Source: Pholiota molesta
Lineage: Eukaryota > Basidiomycota > Agaricomycetes > Agaricales > Strophariaceae
Direction of reading: 5' to 3'
DNA: 37,248 bases
Assembly (NCBI GenBank): GCA_014925825.1
Contig: JACGCK010000339.1
Span: forward strand, 1 to 37,248
The position numbers and the translations under genes are program-made. Below the pieces are notes generated by a model. The model did no database searches, was not told the DNA's origin, and was given only the letters and a program-made list of their open reading frames with translations. Positions within the stretch are counted from its first letter, which is position 1; each line of letters begins with the position of its first letter. This document shows positions 25,483 through 34,001 of the stretch, piece by piece.

Positions 25483-26423
25483 ATGCCCACTTTTGTCAGT
25501 AAGTGTCAATATAGGAGCGCTGGTACATTTTAAAATGACGATTGAGCAGAGGATAAGGAAGATTCAAATAATAAGACATTTCCCACATACTACATTCTTC
25601 CCAGATAGTGTCAATCCCACGTTCATATGTCTCAAGCGTGCAGAGCGCAACAAAATAGTCTACGGGATTTATGTCAAACTGCGCGATGGACAGGAATACA
25701 CGATACTAGAAATGGGCAGGTAAGAATATACTTCTACCTCAGTTTTGTACAAGAAACCTTGTATTTATAACCATTACTGGCCATGATGTTTAGCACGACG
25801 CAAAGGCGTTATCGTTGATTCAAGATAACATCGACGGAGAAGTACAGCGTGGCAAGGGCAGACACGACATTAATACGGATGTTTTACATGTATATGCATC
25901 AAACGCCGTCTTAAAAAGAGCGATAACTAAAAAAAAAGCAGCGCCTCTTCCAGAAAGAACGACGACGTGATGAATCGTTCCAAAAACATGTTCCATGTCC
26001 TATCCTGGTGGGGAAATCAGAGGACGAGGTCCTCGAGTACCTTCCTGCGGATGAGGTATCACCATTACTGCTGTTCGCTTTGTTCATGGCGCCTATCTCA
26101 CCAAACCACACCTATCCCAATCTTTCCGCATGGACAACATCGAAGGCGACTAACGCTGTGTCACTATCTAGCCCAGCGCATTAACGAACGTTCGGATACG
26201 AGCGCCAACGTACTCACGAAAGGTATCGATTGGTTGGATAACGCATAGACATTTGTTACGGCGGTCACGGCGTAAGAATAAGCCGTCTAACTCTCTCAAA
26301 GGGGCGAATCAAAGGAGACAATTCGCATTTCAGATGCGCACAAGTATCTTCCACAAGGATCACCAGCAGGACTCCCATCGCGAAAGGTCGATCAACCAAC
26401 ACACCGCGCAGCTGAAGCATTAG
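25483..26423 (+). pseudogene. unrecognised multi-exon gene with broken frame
   Basis: Possible exons: 25483-25498 (ATG, MPTFV), 25605-25719 (includes YGIYVKLRDGQEYTILEMG), 25794-26055 (includes KGRHDINTDVLHVYASNAVL, then FQKHVPCPILVGKSEDEVLE in a frame shifted by one base) and 26172-26423 (basic end, stop TAG). Splice signals are good: GTAAGT, GTAAGA and GTATCA donors, YAG acceptors and a CTAAC branch site at 26150-26154. Two breaks remain: exon 2 ends in phase 2 while exon 3 is open only in phase 0, and exon 3 changes frame at a run of nine A at 25929-25937. Both could be one-base run-length errors rather than true decay. I do not recognise the family. Confidence 0.4.
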
Positions 26424-26465
26424 TTTAACAGCAATCAGACAAGACTGCCAGCGATATCTTACCAG

Positions 26466-26640
26466 CTTCCCCGTTCCACGTCAGGAAATCCCAGAAGCAC
26501 GCGAGCGTCAGGCCGGCGAAATCAAGCTGGTCCTCCAACGCTCGACACCCCGCCGAAACCCTTGCGCATCCGGGACGTCCCGTCCGCGGCGCAGATCCAC
26601 GAACGCGCGAAGAAAACCCTCGTGCGCCAGATCCAGTGTG
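26466..26640 (+). other. GC-rich putative exon, unrecognised
   Basis: After an acceptor-like TCTTACCAG the plus frame is open, with strong G/C preference at third positions in its second half (PPKPLRIRDVPSAAQIHERA, then KKTLVRQIQ). This is typical of coding sequence in this genome and unlike the surrounding DNA. It may be a further exon of the broken gene just upstream or a separate gene; no donor site is convincing. Confidence 0.35.
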
Positions 26641-27036
26641 TGCCCCCGTCGCCTAGCCCGTGCCGATGTTTGCTTCACTCACGACTGCGCCTCGCCGACC
26701 TAACAAGGTATTCAATCCGGAACCTGTACAATGGTGGAGATAGAAGTTCTGTGGTTGACTGCAGTAGAGCTCTCGCAAAAAAAGAAAGAGTTCAACATGA
26801 GTCGCTGGAGTTGCGCGGTAAAGGCCAGTGGTAAAGTTTAAAAGCGAGTGGCCAAGAGACGTTGGAGCTTGTGTCGAAGTCGAATGTAGCGTCGAGATTT
26901 CAAGAAGATCGTTGAATTTCCAAGCCGTCGCATGCTGCGATAAAGCACAAGCGCATACGCAGACTGCGCGAGAGGAGGCGACGGAGTTCGCGATGACAGG
27001 AGGGCAAGTGCGGTTGTGGTAACAGGTCATCACATT

Positions 27037-27058
27037 ATTGGTCGTGTTTGTCAAAAGC
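27037..27058. repeat. 22-bp direct repeat, left copy
   Basis: ATTGGTCGTGTTTGTCAAAA plus GC is identical to 29011-29032 in the same orientation, 1974 bp away. The pair brackets the minus-strand RCR-like gene. Confidence 0.7.
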
Positions 27059-27759
27059 TTCTCTGAGTTCCCACACTCGTGAATCAAGTTATCGGCCGTC
27101 TGCTCTTTTGTTTCCCACCGCGTTCTGACTCGTTCCCCTTATGCCTCGCCCTGGCGCCCCATCTAAGTCCAAAGATTCGCTCCCCAGCGCCCTGACAGAA
27201 CGTTACGTTACTTATTCTTAAAGTCCTCATAAGTATATTCCGTGCCGTGCCTCTTGCTGATTTGAGTGGGCAAAGTTGATTGTACCTCATAATCACACTC
27301 GAAGACCGCCGCTTACGACGTTGACCGACGCGCATAGTCGCAGGCAGGCACAGGGAAGCGTTTGTGGGCATGTCGATTGCGATTTGTGCAATTATTAAAG
27401 ATTCGCCACTCAAATGAAATACTTAGCTAGAAGTTCCTAACGCGCATTCTGTCATAGCGCTTAACGATGTCATTTCGTGTGGATGTATATACTTAGTAAA
27501 TTGCTCCTGATTTTTTAATACGATGTGCACGGTTAGAGGCTTACGCGCAAATCAATTTGGTACACGAAGAATTTCAGAGTTTTATTATATGATAGTAGAA
27601 CAAATCAAGAAAAATCCTACAACAGTCCATGCAAATTAACAGAACTCGAAAACAACTACAATATTTGTGTATATAGCGAAAGATGTCAGAATTAAATCGG
27701 CGATGGGTATGGATACACGATGGATTAATGTTCGCGGAAGAGGATGGTATCAAGGCGAA

Positions 27760-28509
27760 TTAGGATCGGAAGCCGCCAACGGATTGGTTAACTTTCCCAG
27801 CCGTGTGCGCAGCAGGCGGAGGCCCCTGTGGCTGTAAAATTTAGAGGGAAATCAATAAACACGAACGTCGAACGAATGTAAATTGGAGCAGAAACATACC
27901 GCGGCGTAAGCGCCTTGATTGCCATTCTGACCTGTGGGATGTCCCGACGGCTGCGAAATGAGAAAAAGAATCGTTTGGCTGCGACGTCCTGAAGAAGGTT
28001 CAAATGTAAACCACGTACTGTCGTAAATTCGCGCCCGTATCCCGCGTCTTCGCGATATGTAGGCGGCGGGGCGGGGCCATTCTGACCTGGATATTCGGGG
28101 TTATACGGCGCCTGGGCGCCGTTCGTGTTGTAGTTGTTCGTGCCTTGACTAGGAGTGTTCTTGCTGTTATAACCGGCGTTCGATCGATCCCATAGGCCTC
28201 CGAACATTGGTTTTGCGCCATGCTGAAAGGTTCCGCCGCCTCCAGGGCCCGTGGTCGTTGATTTACGAGCACGTCGGCGACGAGCCATCATAAGACATAC
28301 ACATATGAAGAGCAAGAGAACAAGGCCAGCTAAGAAGATGGAGTCATGACTATGTTTCAATGGATCAAAGTTTTTTCGAAATGCGTACCAACAATACATC
28401 CTGCGATGATCCCTCCCCGTGGACTTGTCCTTCTCCGGCGGGTGGGCAATGCATAAATGGGTCGAACTAGCAAAGTAGAGAGTATGAAGATAGAGGCTAG
28501 TTGGCTCAT
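27760..28509 (-). CDS. RCR-like single-pass membrane protein with PPxY motif (copy 2, 184 aa)
   Basis: Exons on the minus strand: 28509-28389, 28329-28019, 27950-27900 and 27831-27760, closing in frame to a TAA. Exons 3 and 4 are exactly 51 and 72 nt and all intron phases match the plus-strand copy at 12686-13458, so the two are paralogues. It has an N-terminal signal-like segment (1-20), a membrane span (34-55) followed by ARRRR, a Gly/Asn/Pro-rich tail with PPTY at 129-132, and a Pro-rich end (GPPPAAHT, as in copy 1). The conserved core RSNAGYN.KNTP and PPP(S/T)Y..DAGYGR.F shows both proteins have been kept by selection. The role is inferred from the fungal RCR family: a membrane adaptor that may recruit an Rsp5-type ubiquitin ligase and affect cell-wall chitin. 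Its tail is shorter than that of copy 1. Confidence 0.82.
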
Positions 28510-29628
28510 GGTGCTATCGAGAACGATCGGATTGCACGATTGGCCAAATCTTGGTGTTATAACGTTGATAGTGGCGAATCCATCGACGTCATCTAATTGA
28601 TTCTCACACCATGCTGGAGTATCGGTACGCACTTGTAGCTTGGCCGCTTCCAGGCGACATCATCTTGAACGCGTCATACACCCATCACACGCAATGGCCA
28701 GGCCGAGAATAGATGTCACTACTCTGAGGAACTTCTAGGTTTTGACAAGGTTTTGACGGTTGAAGGAGTGGGAACAAGGGAGCAAATACATTCCGGTGTA
28801 ATTTTTAAACCCTAAGACAGTAGATGAACGATGGAAATTGGTGGCTACGCACATGTATCGTACGATGATATACTATGCCCGTGCCCATATATCATCGATG
28901 GGCGAAGCTGGAAAGCAGATAAACAAGGAGAGAAACATGAGAGAAACGCAGCAGAAACGTCAGAGCAACGTCACGGTTCATGAACGGTTCGGCATGGGCG
29001 GCATCAGCACATTGGTCGTGTTTGTCAAAAGCCTTAATTGGCCCGTTCGTTGTCGTCGCCTACACCGCCATTTGTACCAAACATGATCCAAACATCTCGC
29101 GAAATGCTGGTTCACAGGAAATTGATCCAGCTCTTTTAAACGTGACGACACCTGCCATACAGCTGGCGGCTGAGACAGGTTTGTTGCTCAGCTGGCTGCA
29201 AGGTTTCAATCCATGTTTTTTCTTACTTTTCTTATTATACATATTTTGGGGTTTTGCTACATAATGGGTGGTGTAAAGATTTACCGAGCAGAAAAACTTT
29301 GTACGTTTACAGCAGATTTATCTCAAGAAAGTGAAAGAATGATTGAAACATGAGATTTGGCGTTGGATGTGCGCAGCAAAGCGCCTTGGGGAGCGCGTCA
29401 CCCACGCGTCACAATGTAAGAATTTTGCCCCAAGTCCGTTCAAACTCCGATTGAACTTGAACAAGTTGAACTTTGCTCCCACACGTCTTTTCAACATCAA
29501 CCACACTGTGTTCGACGGCTCGCTCACTCGAAGTCCCTCCCCTTCCTTCCTGTTTTCCTCTCTTTCTCTGTCAAGCATTCCTTTTATGTGCTGACATATA
29601 CTTACATAACCTTTTAGGTTTGTTTTAG
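28510..29628. other. upstream flank of RCR-like copy 2, no firm gene
   Basis: Contains the promoter side of the minus-strand RCR-like gene and probably the 5' part of the plus-strand gene seen from 29629. No exon could be supported in it. A CT-rich stretch near 29530-29575 could be a promoter or intron element of the plus gene. Confidence 0.35.
29011..29032. repeat. 22-bp direct repeat, right copy
   Basis: Identical in sequence and orientation to 27037-27058; see that entry. Confidence 0.7.
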
Positions 29629-30073
29629 GGTGCTGTGCGGAACCATTCGTTACTTGGTTTGGGTGTCTGGCGGTGGGAACTCAGTCACCGCCAAAACATC
29701 AGTGAGTACCATTGTCAGTTTATCTCTCTACCAAACTTATCATACTTTTCAGCTATTCTCTCATGGAGTAACCTTATTGAACGAGGTGAGTAAACGTACT
29801 CCCCAGTCCCCAGTCTGACCTATTACTAACTTCGTTTATATGTCCATTCACAGAGGTTTACCTCCACCACACCTTCAATCATGGATGACGATGGCGACAA
29901 TGGAGAAGAAGGTGCCAGGTATGATATTTGTTCTATGTCTTGTTCAATTTGTGCTCACCTGGACATCAAATAGTTGTGGATCACCGGAATATAAGGGTTT
30001 CAGGGAGGGACAGGTGGGTATCAGAACGGAACCATATACCTACATTTATGTCTATGTCTCTATGTACCAGTAG
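29629..30073 (+). CDS. 3' exons of an unrecognised spliced gene (5' part not resolved)
   Basis: Four exons join in frame: 29629-29701, 29753-29785, 29854-29918 and 29974-30013. Each has good splice sites (GTGAGT, GTGAGT, GTATGA donors; CAG or TAG acceptors; ACTAAC branch at 29825-29830, CTGAC at 29591). The product includes LVWVSGGGNSVTAKTS, then LFSHGVTLLNE, then an acidic part (MDDDGDNGEEGA) and SPEYKGFREGQ. A final possible intron, 30014-30070, is 57 nt; spliced or not, the frame ends at the TAG at 30071-30073. That is 12 bp before the terminal repeat of the retrotransposon, so the element landed at or inside the 3' end of this gene, and the original ending may have been lost. Upstream exons before 29629 are not identified. 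Family unknown. Confidence 0.5.
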
Positions 30074-30085
30074 ATAGCTTAATAA

Positions 30086-30182
30086 TCGAGTTTAAATAAA
30101 GTATTTACTCTAGTCCAATTATACCGACCCGGACTCGTAGTCACATGCGAAACACCCCCACACTGGTTCAGAACCGTGTGGA
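30086..30182 (-). repeat. 97-bp module L (outer left terminus)
   Basis: Starts TCGAGTTTAAATAAAG and ends CCGTGTGGA on the plus strand, the reverse complement of modules M and R. Together with R it gives the element terminal inverted repeats. Its right neighbour is B2, joined exactly as B1 is joined to M although the module is flipped. Confidence 0.9.
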
Positions 30183-30366
30183 CCAATTATTCCTTGACTC
30201 TTCGGTTTGCAGAGGCGAAGTGATGAGACGCTCGAAATGATGGGCTAAGCGCGGTAATCAGGATTCGGGCGAGTGACAGGCAAGCTTGTGTTTAGGTGTG
30301 AAAGGCGAGGTGTCGGCTCTAAGCCAGACACCCCGCAAAAATATATTCTTGATGCGCTGGCGAGGC
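30183..30366 (-). repeat. split direct repeat B2 (184 bp)
   Basis: Identical by eye to B1 at 30795-30978, starting CCAATTATTCCTTGACTCTT and ending GGCGAGGC on the plus strand. It is the 3'-most element repeat before module L. Confidence 0.9.
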
Positions 30367-30454
30367 GCTGCATTAAATACAAGTGATACGTTGTACTACG
30401 GTCGGAAATAATAATAAGAATATGTGAAAAATAATTTGGGATGTGGTGGGAGGG

Positions 30455-30697
30455 TAGACGAAGAAATGGCGAGTGTCGAGCGAGCCTCTGCAAAGGAGAG
30501 AACGAAGGTTTGGATGATGAGAGTAAGAGACAAACCTTGGGTGAGCGAGGGTCTCCTTAAATTTTCTCTCGTGCTGTGTGAGTCACATATCGGGCGAAAG
30601 ATAATCCGTTTGTTGAGGCAGACTCGCGTTGAGCGGCGGACCAGCTCTGCGTGGCCATCAGTGTCTATGCGCGGCGGACCAGCACAAAGAAAATTAA
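30455..30697 (-). repeat. split direct repeat A2 (243 bp)
   Basis: Identical by eye to A1 at 35475-35717. Divergence starts exactly at TAGACGAAG (30455 and 35475). It is separated from B2 by an 88-bp stretch (30367-30454) not seen elsewhere in the element. Confidence 0.9.
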
Positions 30698-30794
30698 TCC
30701 ACACGGTTCTGAACCAGTGTGGGGGTGTTTCGCATGTGACTACGAGTCCGGGTCGGTATAATTGGACTAGAGTAAATACTTTATTTAAACTCGA
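30698..30794 (+). repeat. 97-bp module M (internal, B1/A2 junction)
   Basis: Starts TCCACACGGTTCTGAACCAG and ends TTTAAACTCGA. It lies where the B end and A end would meet in a circular DNA intermediate, so it marks the expected circle junction. Both of its ends are imperfect palindromes: 30699-30722 (CCACAC...GTGTGG around GGTTC/GAACC) and 30770-30792 (GAGT...ACTC around AAATA/TATTT). Confidence 0.9.
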
Positions 30795-30978
30795 CCAATT
30801 ATTCCTTGACTCTTCGGTTTGCAGAGGCGAAGTGATGAGACGCTCGAAATGATGGGCTAAGCGCGGTAATCAGGATTCGGGCGAGTGACAGGCAAGCTTG
30901 TGTTTAGGTGTGAAAGGCGAGGTGTCGGCTCTAAGCCAGACACCCCGCAAAAATATATTCTTGATGCGCTGGCGAGGC
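30795..30978 (-). repeat. split direct repeat B1 (184 bp)
   Basis: Partner of B2. On the minus strand it follows the 3' untranslated part of the recombinase gene. Confidence 0.9.
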
Positions 30979-31015
30979 TATAAAAGCCCTATAGAGAGAA
31001 AATAAGTGGCAAGGG

Positions 31016-31034
31016 TTTTTTTTTTTTTTTTTTT
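31016..31034 (-). other. A19 tract in the retrotransposon 3' region
   Basis: A run of 19 T on the plus strand (A on the coding strand), about 110 bp after the recombinase stop codon and before B1. Being inside the element and upstream of B1, it is an internal tract, not a terminal poly(A) tail. Confidence 0.8.
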
Positions 31035-31141
31035 AAGCTTGGAGAAATGAAACGGAGTGATGAAAAGGAAATAAGATATTTAAATTGAGAGAAGGGCGAA
31101 ATCAAAGATGAAAACATGAAATGTTGATGTGAGGAGGGGCA

Positions 31142-32152
31142 TCAAGAGGTGTGAACATAGGTTGCCTGTCGTTGTTCTCGCGCGAATAAGAAAGCCTGCA
31201 AAAGGACGGGATTCTTGCGGATGTAAATTTGGAAAGCGTCTGAAGCCCATCTTCCTGCAGCTTGGATAAGGGAAGGTGCGCAGCCGTTTAGTGCCATGCA
31301 GGTTGCTCCTCCTGCACGCATGGAATGCCCACCGACATCCGTTTCGAAGAAAGTACGAATTCTCCTCATGAAGAAGGAACGGGTAGGGACTCTACCGCTG
31401 GATGTTAGCCATAAGGGAGAGCTATATGGGAAGGCGCGGTCGCGTGCGGCTAGGTAAGTATTGAAGGCCGCCAACGGGTTCGTACGCGTTGGATTTTTGG
31501 GAACGATGACGATGTTGCCTTCGAAAAACCTGTCTGCTTTGTGGCCAGGCAGGAAAAATTGGTAGTTGTGATCTGTGACTTGAACAGACGCGCGCTTAAT
31601 TGCCTTACGGGGGTCGCGTATGGAAACATCGTCTGGGTATGTTAATTCGCCTAGTCGTAGGAGCGCGAAGAATCCCGTGAGTAGCATGGCAACAAAGAGG
31701 AGGTCGTCGTAGTTGGTAGATGAGGCGTAGTGGTCAATAACGAGTTCGAGGTCGGACGTGCTGAGGGCGCGCTTTCTTGTTGTTGGACTTCCTCGAAGGC
31801 GCTTACATCCCTTCATCGTTCGAGAGACTAAAGGAGAATTTCGGTTCTTGCGCACGTCCGGGAAATACGGTTCGAGTTGCTGGCATATCCCAGAGAGATA
31901 TGAATTGGCGGATTTCGGCGTTGTGTGAGTGGACTGCCAAACTGCGTAAAAAGATAGTGTATCCGGAGTTGGTTCGACCGGGAAATTATGCAACCGAACG
32001 AACTCTAGGTAAGAGTTGAGTGCTGACCCGTAGTTCTTCCATGTAGAAGTATCAATGGCTTGCCCGAGAGCGATTGCGCGTTCGCGGAGTAAGCGCTCGC
32101 GTGTCCATGGCTCGCGTTTCCGCTGCCTGGACTTGACGCCCGAAGAAATCAT
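31142..32152 (-). CDS. retrotransposon tyrosine recombinase (336 aa, intact)
   Basis: An N-terminal SAM-like/core-binding region (about 20-120; TWKNYGSALNSYLEFVRLHN) is followed by a catalytic domain with the full active-site set: R166 in ALLRLGEL, a Lys candidate at 205, H276 and R279 in GGHSMRAGG, W302 in GRWAS and the nucleophile Y310 in FQIYIRKNP. This enzyme joins the circular DNA copy to the genome by strand exchange, taking the place of the integrase of LTR elements. The ATG overlaps the RNase H stop codon in an ATGA (32149-32152), which suggests stop-restart translation from the same mRNA. No frame break is seen, so the enzyme may be functional. Confidence 0.93.
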   Translation of the reverse strand: MISSGVKSRQRKREPWTRERLLRERAIALGQAIDTSTWKNYGSALNSYLEFVRLHNFPVEPTPDTLSFYAVWQSTHTTPKSANSYLSGICQQLEPYFPDVRKNRNSPLVSRTMKGCKRLRGSPTTRKRALSTSDLELVIDHYASSTNYDDLLFVAMLLTGFFALLRLGELTYPDDVSIRDPRKAIKRASVQVTDHNYQFFLPGHKADRFFEGNIVIVPKNPTRTNPLAAFNTYLAARDRAFPYSSPLWLTSSGRVPTRSFFMRRIRTFFETDVGGHSMRAGGATCMALNGCAPSLIQAAGRWASDAFQIYIRKNPVLLQAFLFAREQRQATYVHTS

Positions 32153-32847
32153 TTCTTCGTTGCCCCCAGCGTCACTCGAGGGGGTTCAAAGAAATTAAAG
32201 GTCAAATTGGGTTGAAGGGCAAGCACTTGCGCGAAGTGACGACGGGAGATAGCATCAGCTACCTCGTTCTCGGTGCCAGGTACATGAAGAACACGGAGTT
32301 GGTGACGAGAGGATATACGAAGGTCGACGGAGTGCTTGAGGATTTCGTTGTAAGCTGGCTTCGCGCGTAAGGAAGCGAACATATCGACGGTATTGGTGTT
32401 GTCGGTGAGGATGGCGACGCGGCATGGGTTGGGATAAGTTGTGGCTGCGTGCTCGAGGGCGGAAAGCACACACAGTGCCTCGTAGAAAGAGATGAATTCG
32501 GCGTTCGAAAATGCAGGGACCGGCGCATAGAAGCCAAGATTGAGGGACGGATTCCAGAAACCCATGCCGTCAAGGCAAGCATCGCAAAAAAGGACTACAT
32601 CCACGTCATCAAGTTCCCATTCCAAAGACGAAAGGAGTAGAACACCGTCTGACATGCGGATGTGGTTCGAGGCCCAATGTAAGTCTTCACGGACGGCGAC
32701 ATTGGTCCAGATTGTTTGGTTGGGAGCATCCTTGCCAGCGATTTTGGGGTAAAGATTATTAAGGCAAGGGCGGAGCAGGGGGAATACGTTGAATGCCCAG
32801 TTCAACCATCCCGCTAAGCGCTGCCAACGACGAAGGGTGTGTTTCAC
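32149..32847 (-). CDS. retrotransposon RNase H domain (frame-shifted from RT)
   Basis: Encodes the end of the RT (connection) region, WLNWAFNVFPLLRPCLNN, and an RNase H domain with the acidic active-site residues D89 (FCDAC), E123 (FYEAL), D149 (LTDNTN) and D198 (VADAISR). RNase H removes RNA from the RNA/DNA hybrid during reverse transcription. It has no proper ATG; its frame overlaps the end of the RT frame around a run of six C on the coding strand (about 32860-32865), and moving from one frame to the other needs a one-base change. In this class RT and RNase H are normally one polypeptide, so this is a frameshift mutation or a run-length sequencing error. It ends in an ATGA overlap with the recombinase. 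Confidence 0.88.
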   Translation of the reverse strand: MKHTLRRWQRLAGWLNWAFNVFPLLRPCLNNLYPKIAGKDAPNQTIWTNVAVREDLHWASNHIRMSDGVLLLSSLEWELDDVDVVLFCDACLDGMGFWNPSLNLGFYAPVPAFSNAEFISFYEALCVLSALEHAATTYPNPCRVAILTDNTNTVDMFASLRAKPAYNEILKHSVDLRISSRHQLRVLHVPGTENEVADAISRRHFAQVLALQPNLTFNFFEPPRVTLGATKK

Positions 32848-34001
32848 CCCGCGGAACCAGGGGGGAAAGCGCAGAAGTCAGAGATCTCAGCGAGGAGATC
32901 CTCGCGAGCTTTTTGGGGGAGTGACAGGGACATGGCATTGGGGTCGACTTCGATGCCAATGATTGTTAGCGGGGTTCCAGAAACTTGTTTCTTTTCCTTG
33001 TAGGGAATACCAAGTTCGCGCCAAAGTTCGAGCAGGCGTACTTGATTCGTCGGCATCTCCTTTTGAAACACAGGATCCCATGTAATACGATCACTCCACT
33101 CGGGTGCGAACGAGTCGTCTGAATACACGCATAGCCATATGATGCCCTTAACGTGAATAGCAATCCAGGTCACTAGGCCGTTAAAGGCGATCCAGATGCA
33201 AAAGGAAGCTCGACCACCGAAGGCATTGTTCCTGTCGACATTGCGCGAACCGTTTACTGTATTAACTTGCTTGATCTGCCAATGCGGATGCATCGGCATG
33301 AGACGATATGCCTCGGCGACATCGGATTTGAACAGGACTAAGCGCCCATTTCCCTCGGTCCGGCGAATGCGGAGAAGTGTGGCGCCCAGCTGCGTCATGT
33401 TGTCCAGGGGGTATCCGGAAATGTCGCCGCGAGCAATCATCGAATTCAAAGAGAAATCGCCCGCGCTCTGGTCGGTTACCATACGTAGATCAGATGAGTT
33501 AGGCTTGGGTACAGCATGAATGGGCATGCTGTACATGCCAGGGAGAAGGTCGGGGCCAAACGTCGGTGAGAAACGGCCCTTGCGGACTTCTTCTTGGCGT
33601 TGCTCTTCCAGGAAAGTAGCTTCGCGCGGGTTCTTGGGAGGCGGTAAGGAGGCGTCATGCGTGACTGGGTAGCCTTCTTTATGAGTATCGGCCCAAGGCC
33701 AGAATCCCTCACGAAGACCACGACACACTGACGATACAAATGCGGGGTTGGGATGATCGCGCAAAAGTTCCTCAAAACGATCGACATTTATTGGGGTAAC
33801 GATTTTAAATAAATGGGGGTTTTCTGCTATGGTTTTTTGTACGATAGGGTCTTCTAATTCTGACTGGGGAGGGGAAGGCAGTGGAGCCGCGGTCTCCGTC
33901 CAATCAGCGACGGACCGCGCGGTAGGAAGATCGTCTGCGGCCCATAAGTTGTGACGAAGGAATTTAGGCCGAAGTGCGCGAGCCAGCCTTTCCTTCGCCA
34001 T
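32844..34001 (-). CDS. retrotransposon reverse transcriptase
   Basis: The frame is open from 34517, but the likely start is the ATG at 34001 (MAKERLARAL), which overlaps the last 38 bp of Gag; the sequence upstream of it in this frame is a shadow of Gag. Counting from 34517, the palm motifs are A at 395-405 (LFKSDVAEAYR, catalytic D399), B near 433-442 (FGGRASFCIW) and C at 465-468 (YSDD, D467 and D468), followed by IIGIEVDP near 519-526. The enzyme copies the element RNA into DNA. The frame stops at 32844 after SDFCAFPPGSAG, just before the RNase H region in another frame. The RT motifs themselves look intact. Confidence 0.9.
   Translation of the reverse strand: MAKERLARALRPKFLRHNLWAADDLPTARSVADWTETAAPLPSPPQSELEDPIVQKTIAENPHLFKIVTPINVDRFEELLRDHPNPAFVSSVCRGLREGFWPWADTHKEGYPVTHDASLPPPKNPREATFLEEQRQEEVRKGRFSPTFGPDLLPGMYSMPIHAVPKPNSSDLRMVTDQSAGDFSLNSMIARGDISGYPLDNMTQLGATLLRIRRTEGNGRLVLFKSDVAEAYRLMPMHPHWQIKQVNTVNGSRNVDRNNAFGGRASFCIWIAFNGLVTWIAIHVKGIIWLCVYSDDSFAPEWSDRITWDPVFQKEMPTNQVRLLELWRELGIPYKEKKQVSGTPLTIIGIEVDPNAMSLSLPQKAREDLLAEISDFCAFPPGSAG

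Noticed and set aside
31016..31034. T19/A19 as the poly(A) tail of a LINE-type element
   Set aside because: It lies inside the element, upstream of B1, and the enzyme set includes a tyrosine recombinase rather than an endonuclease.
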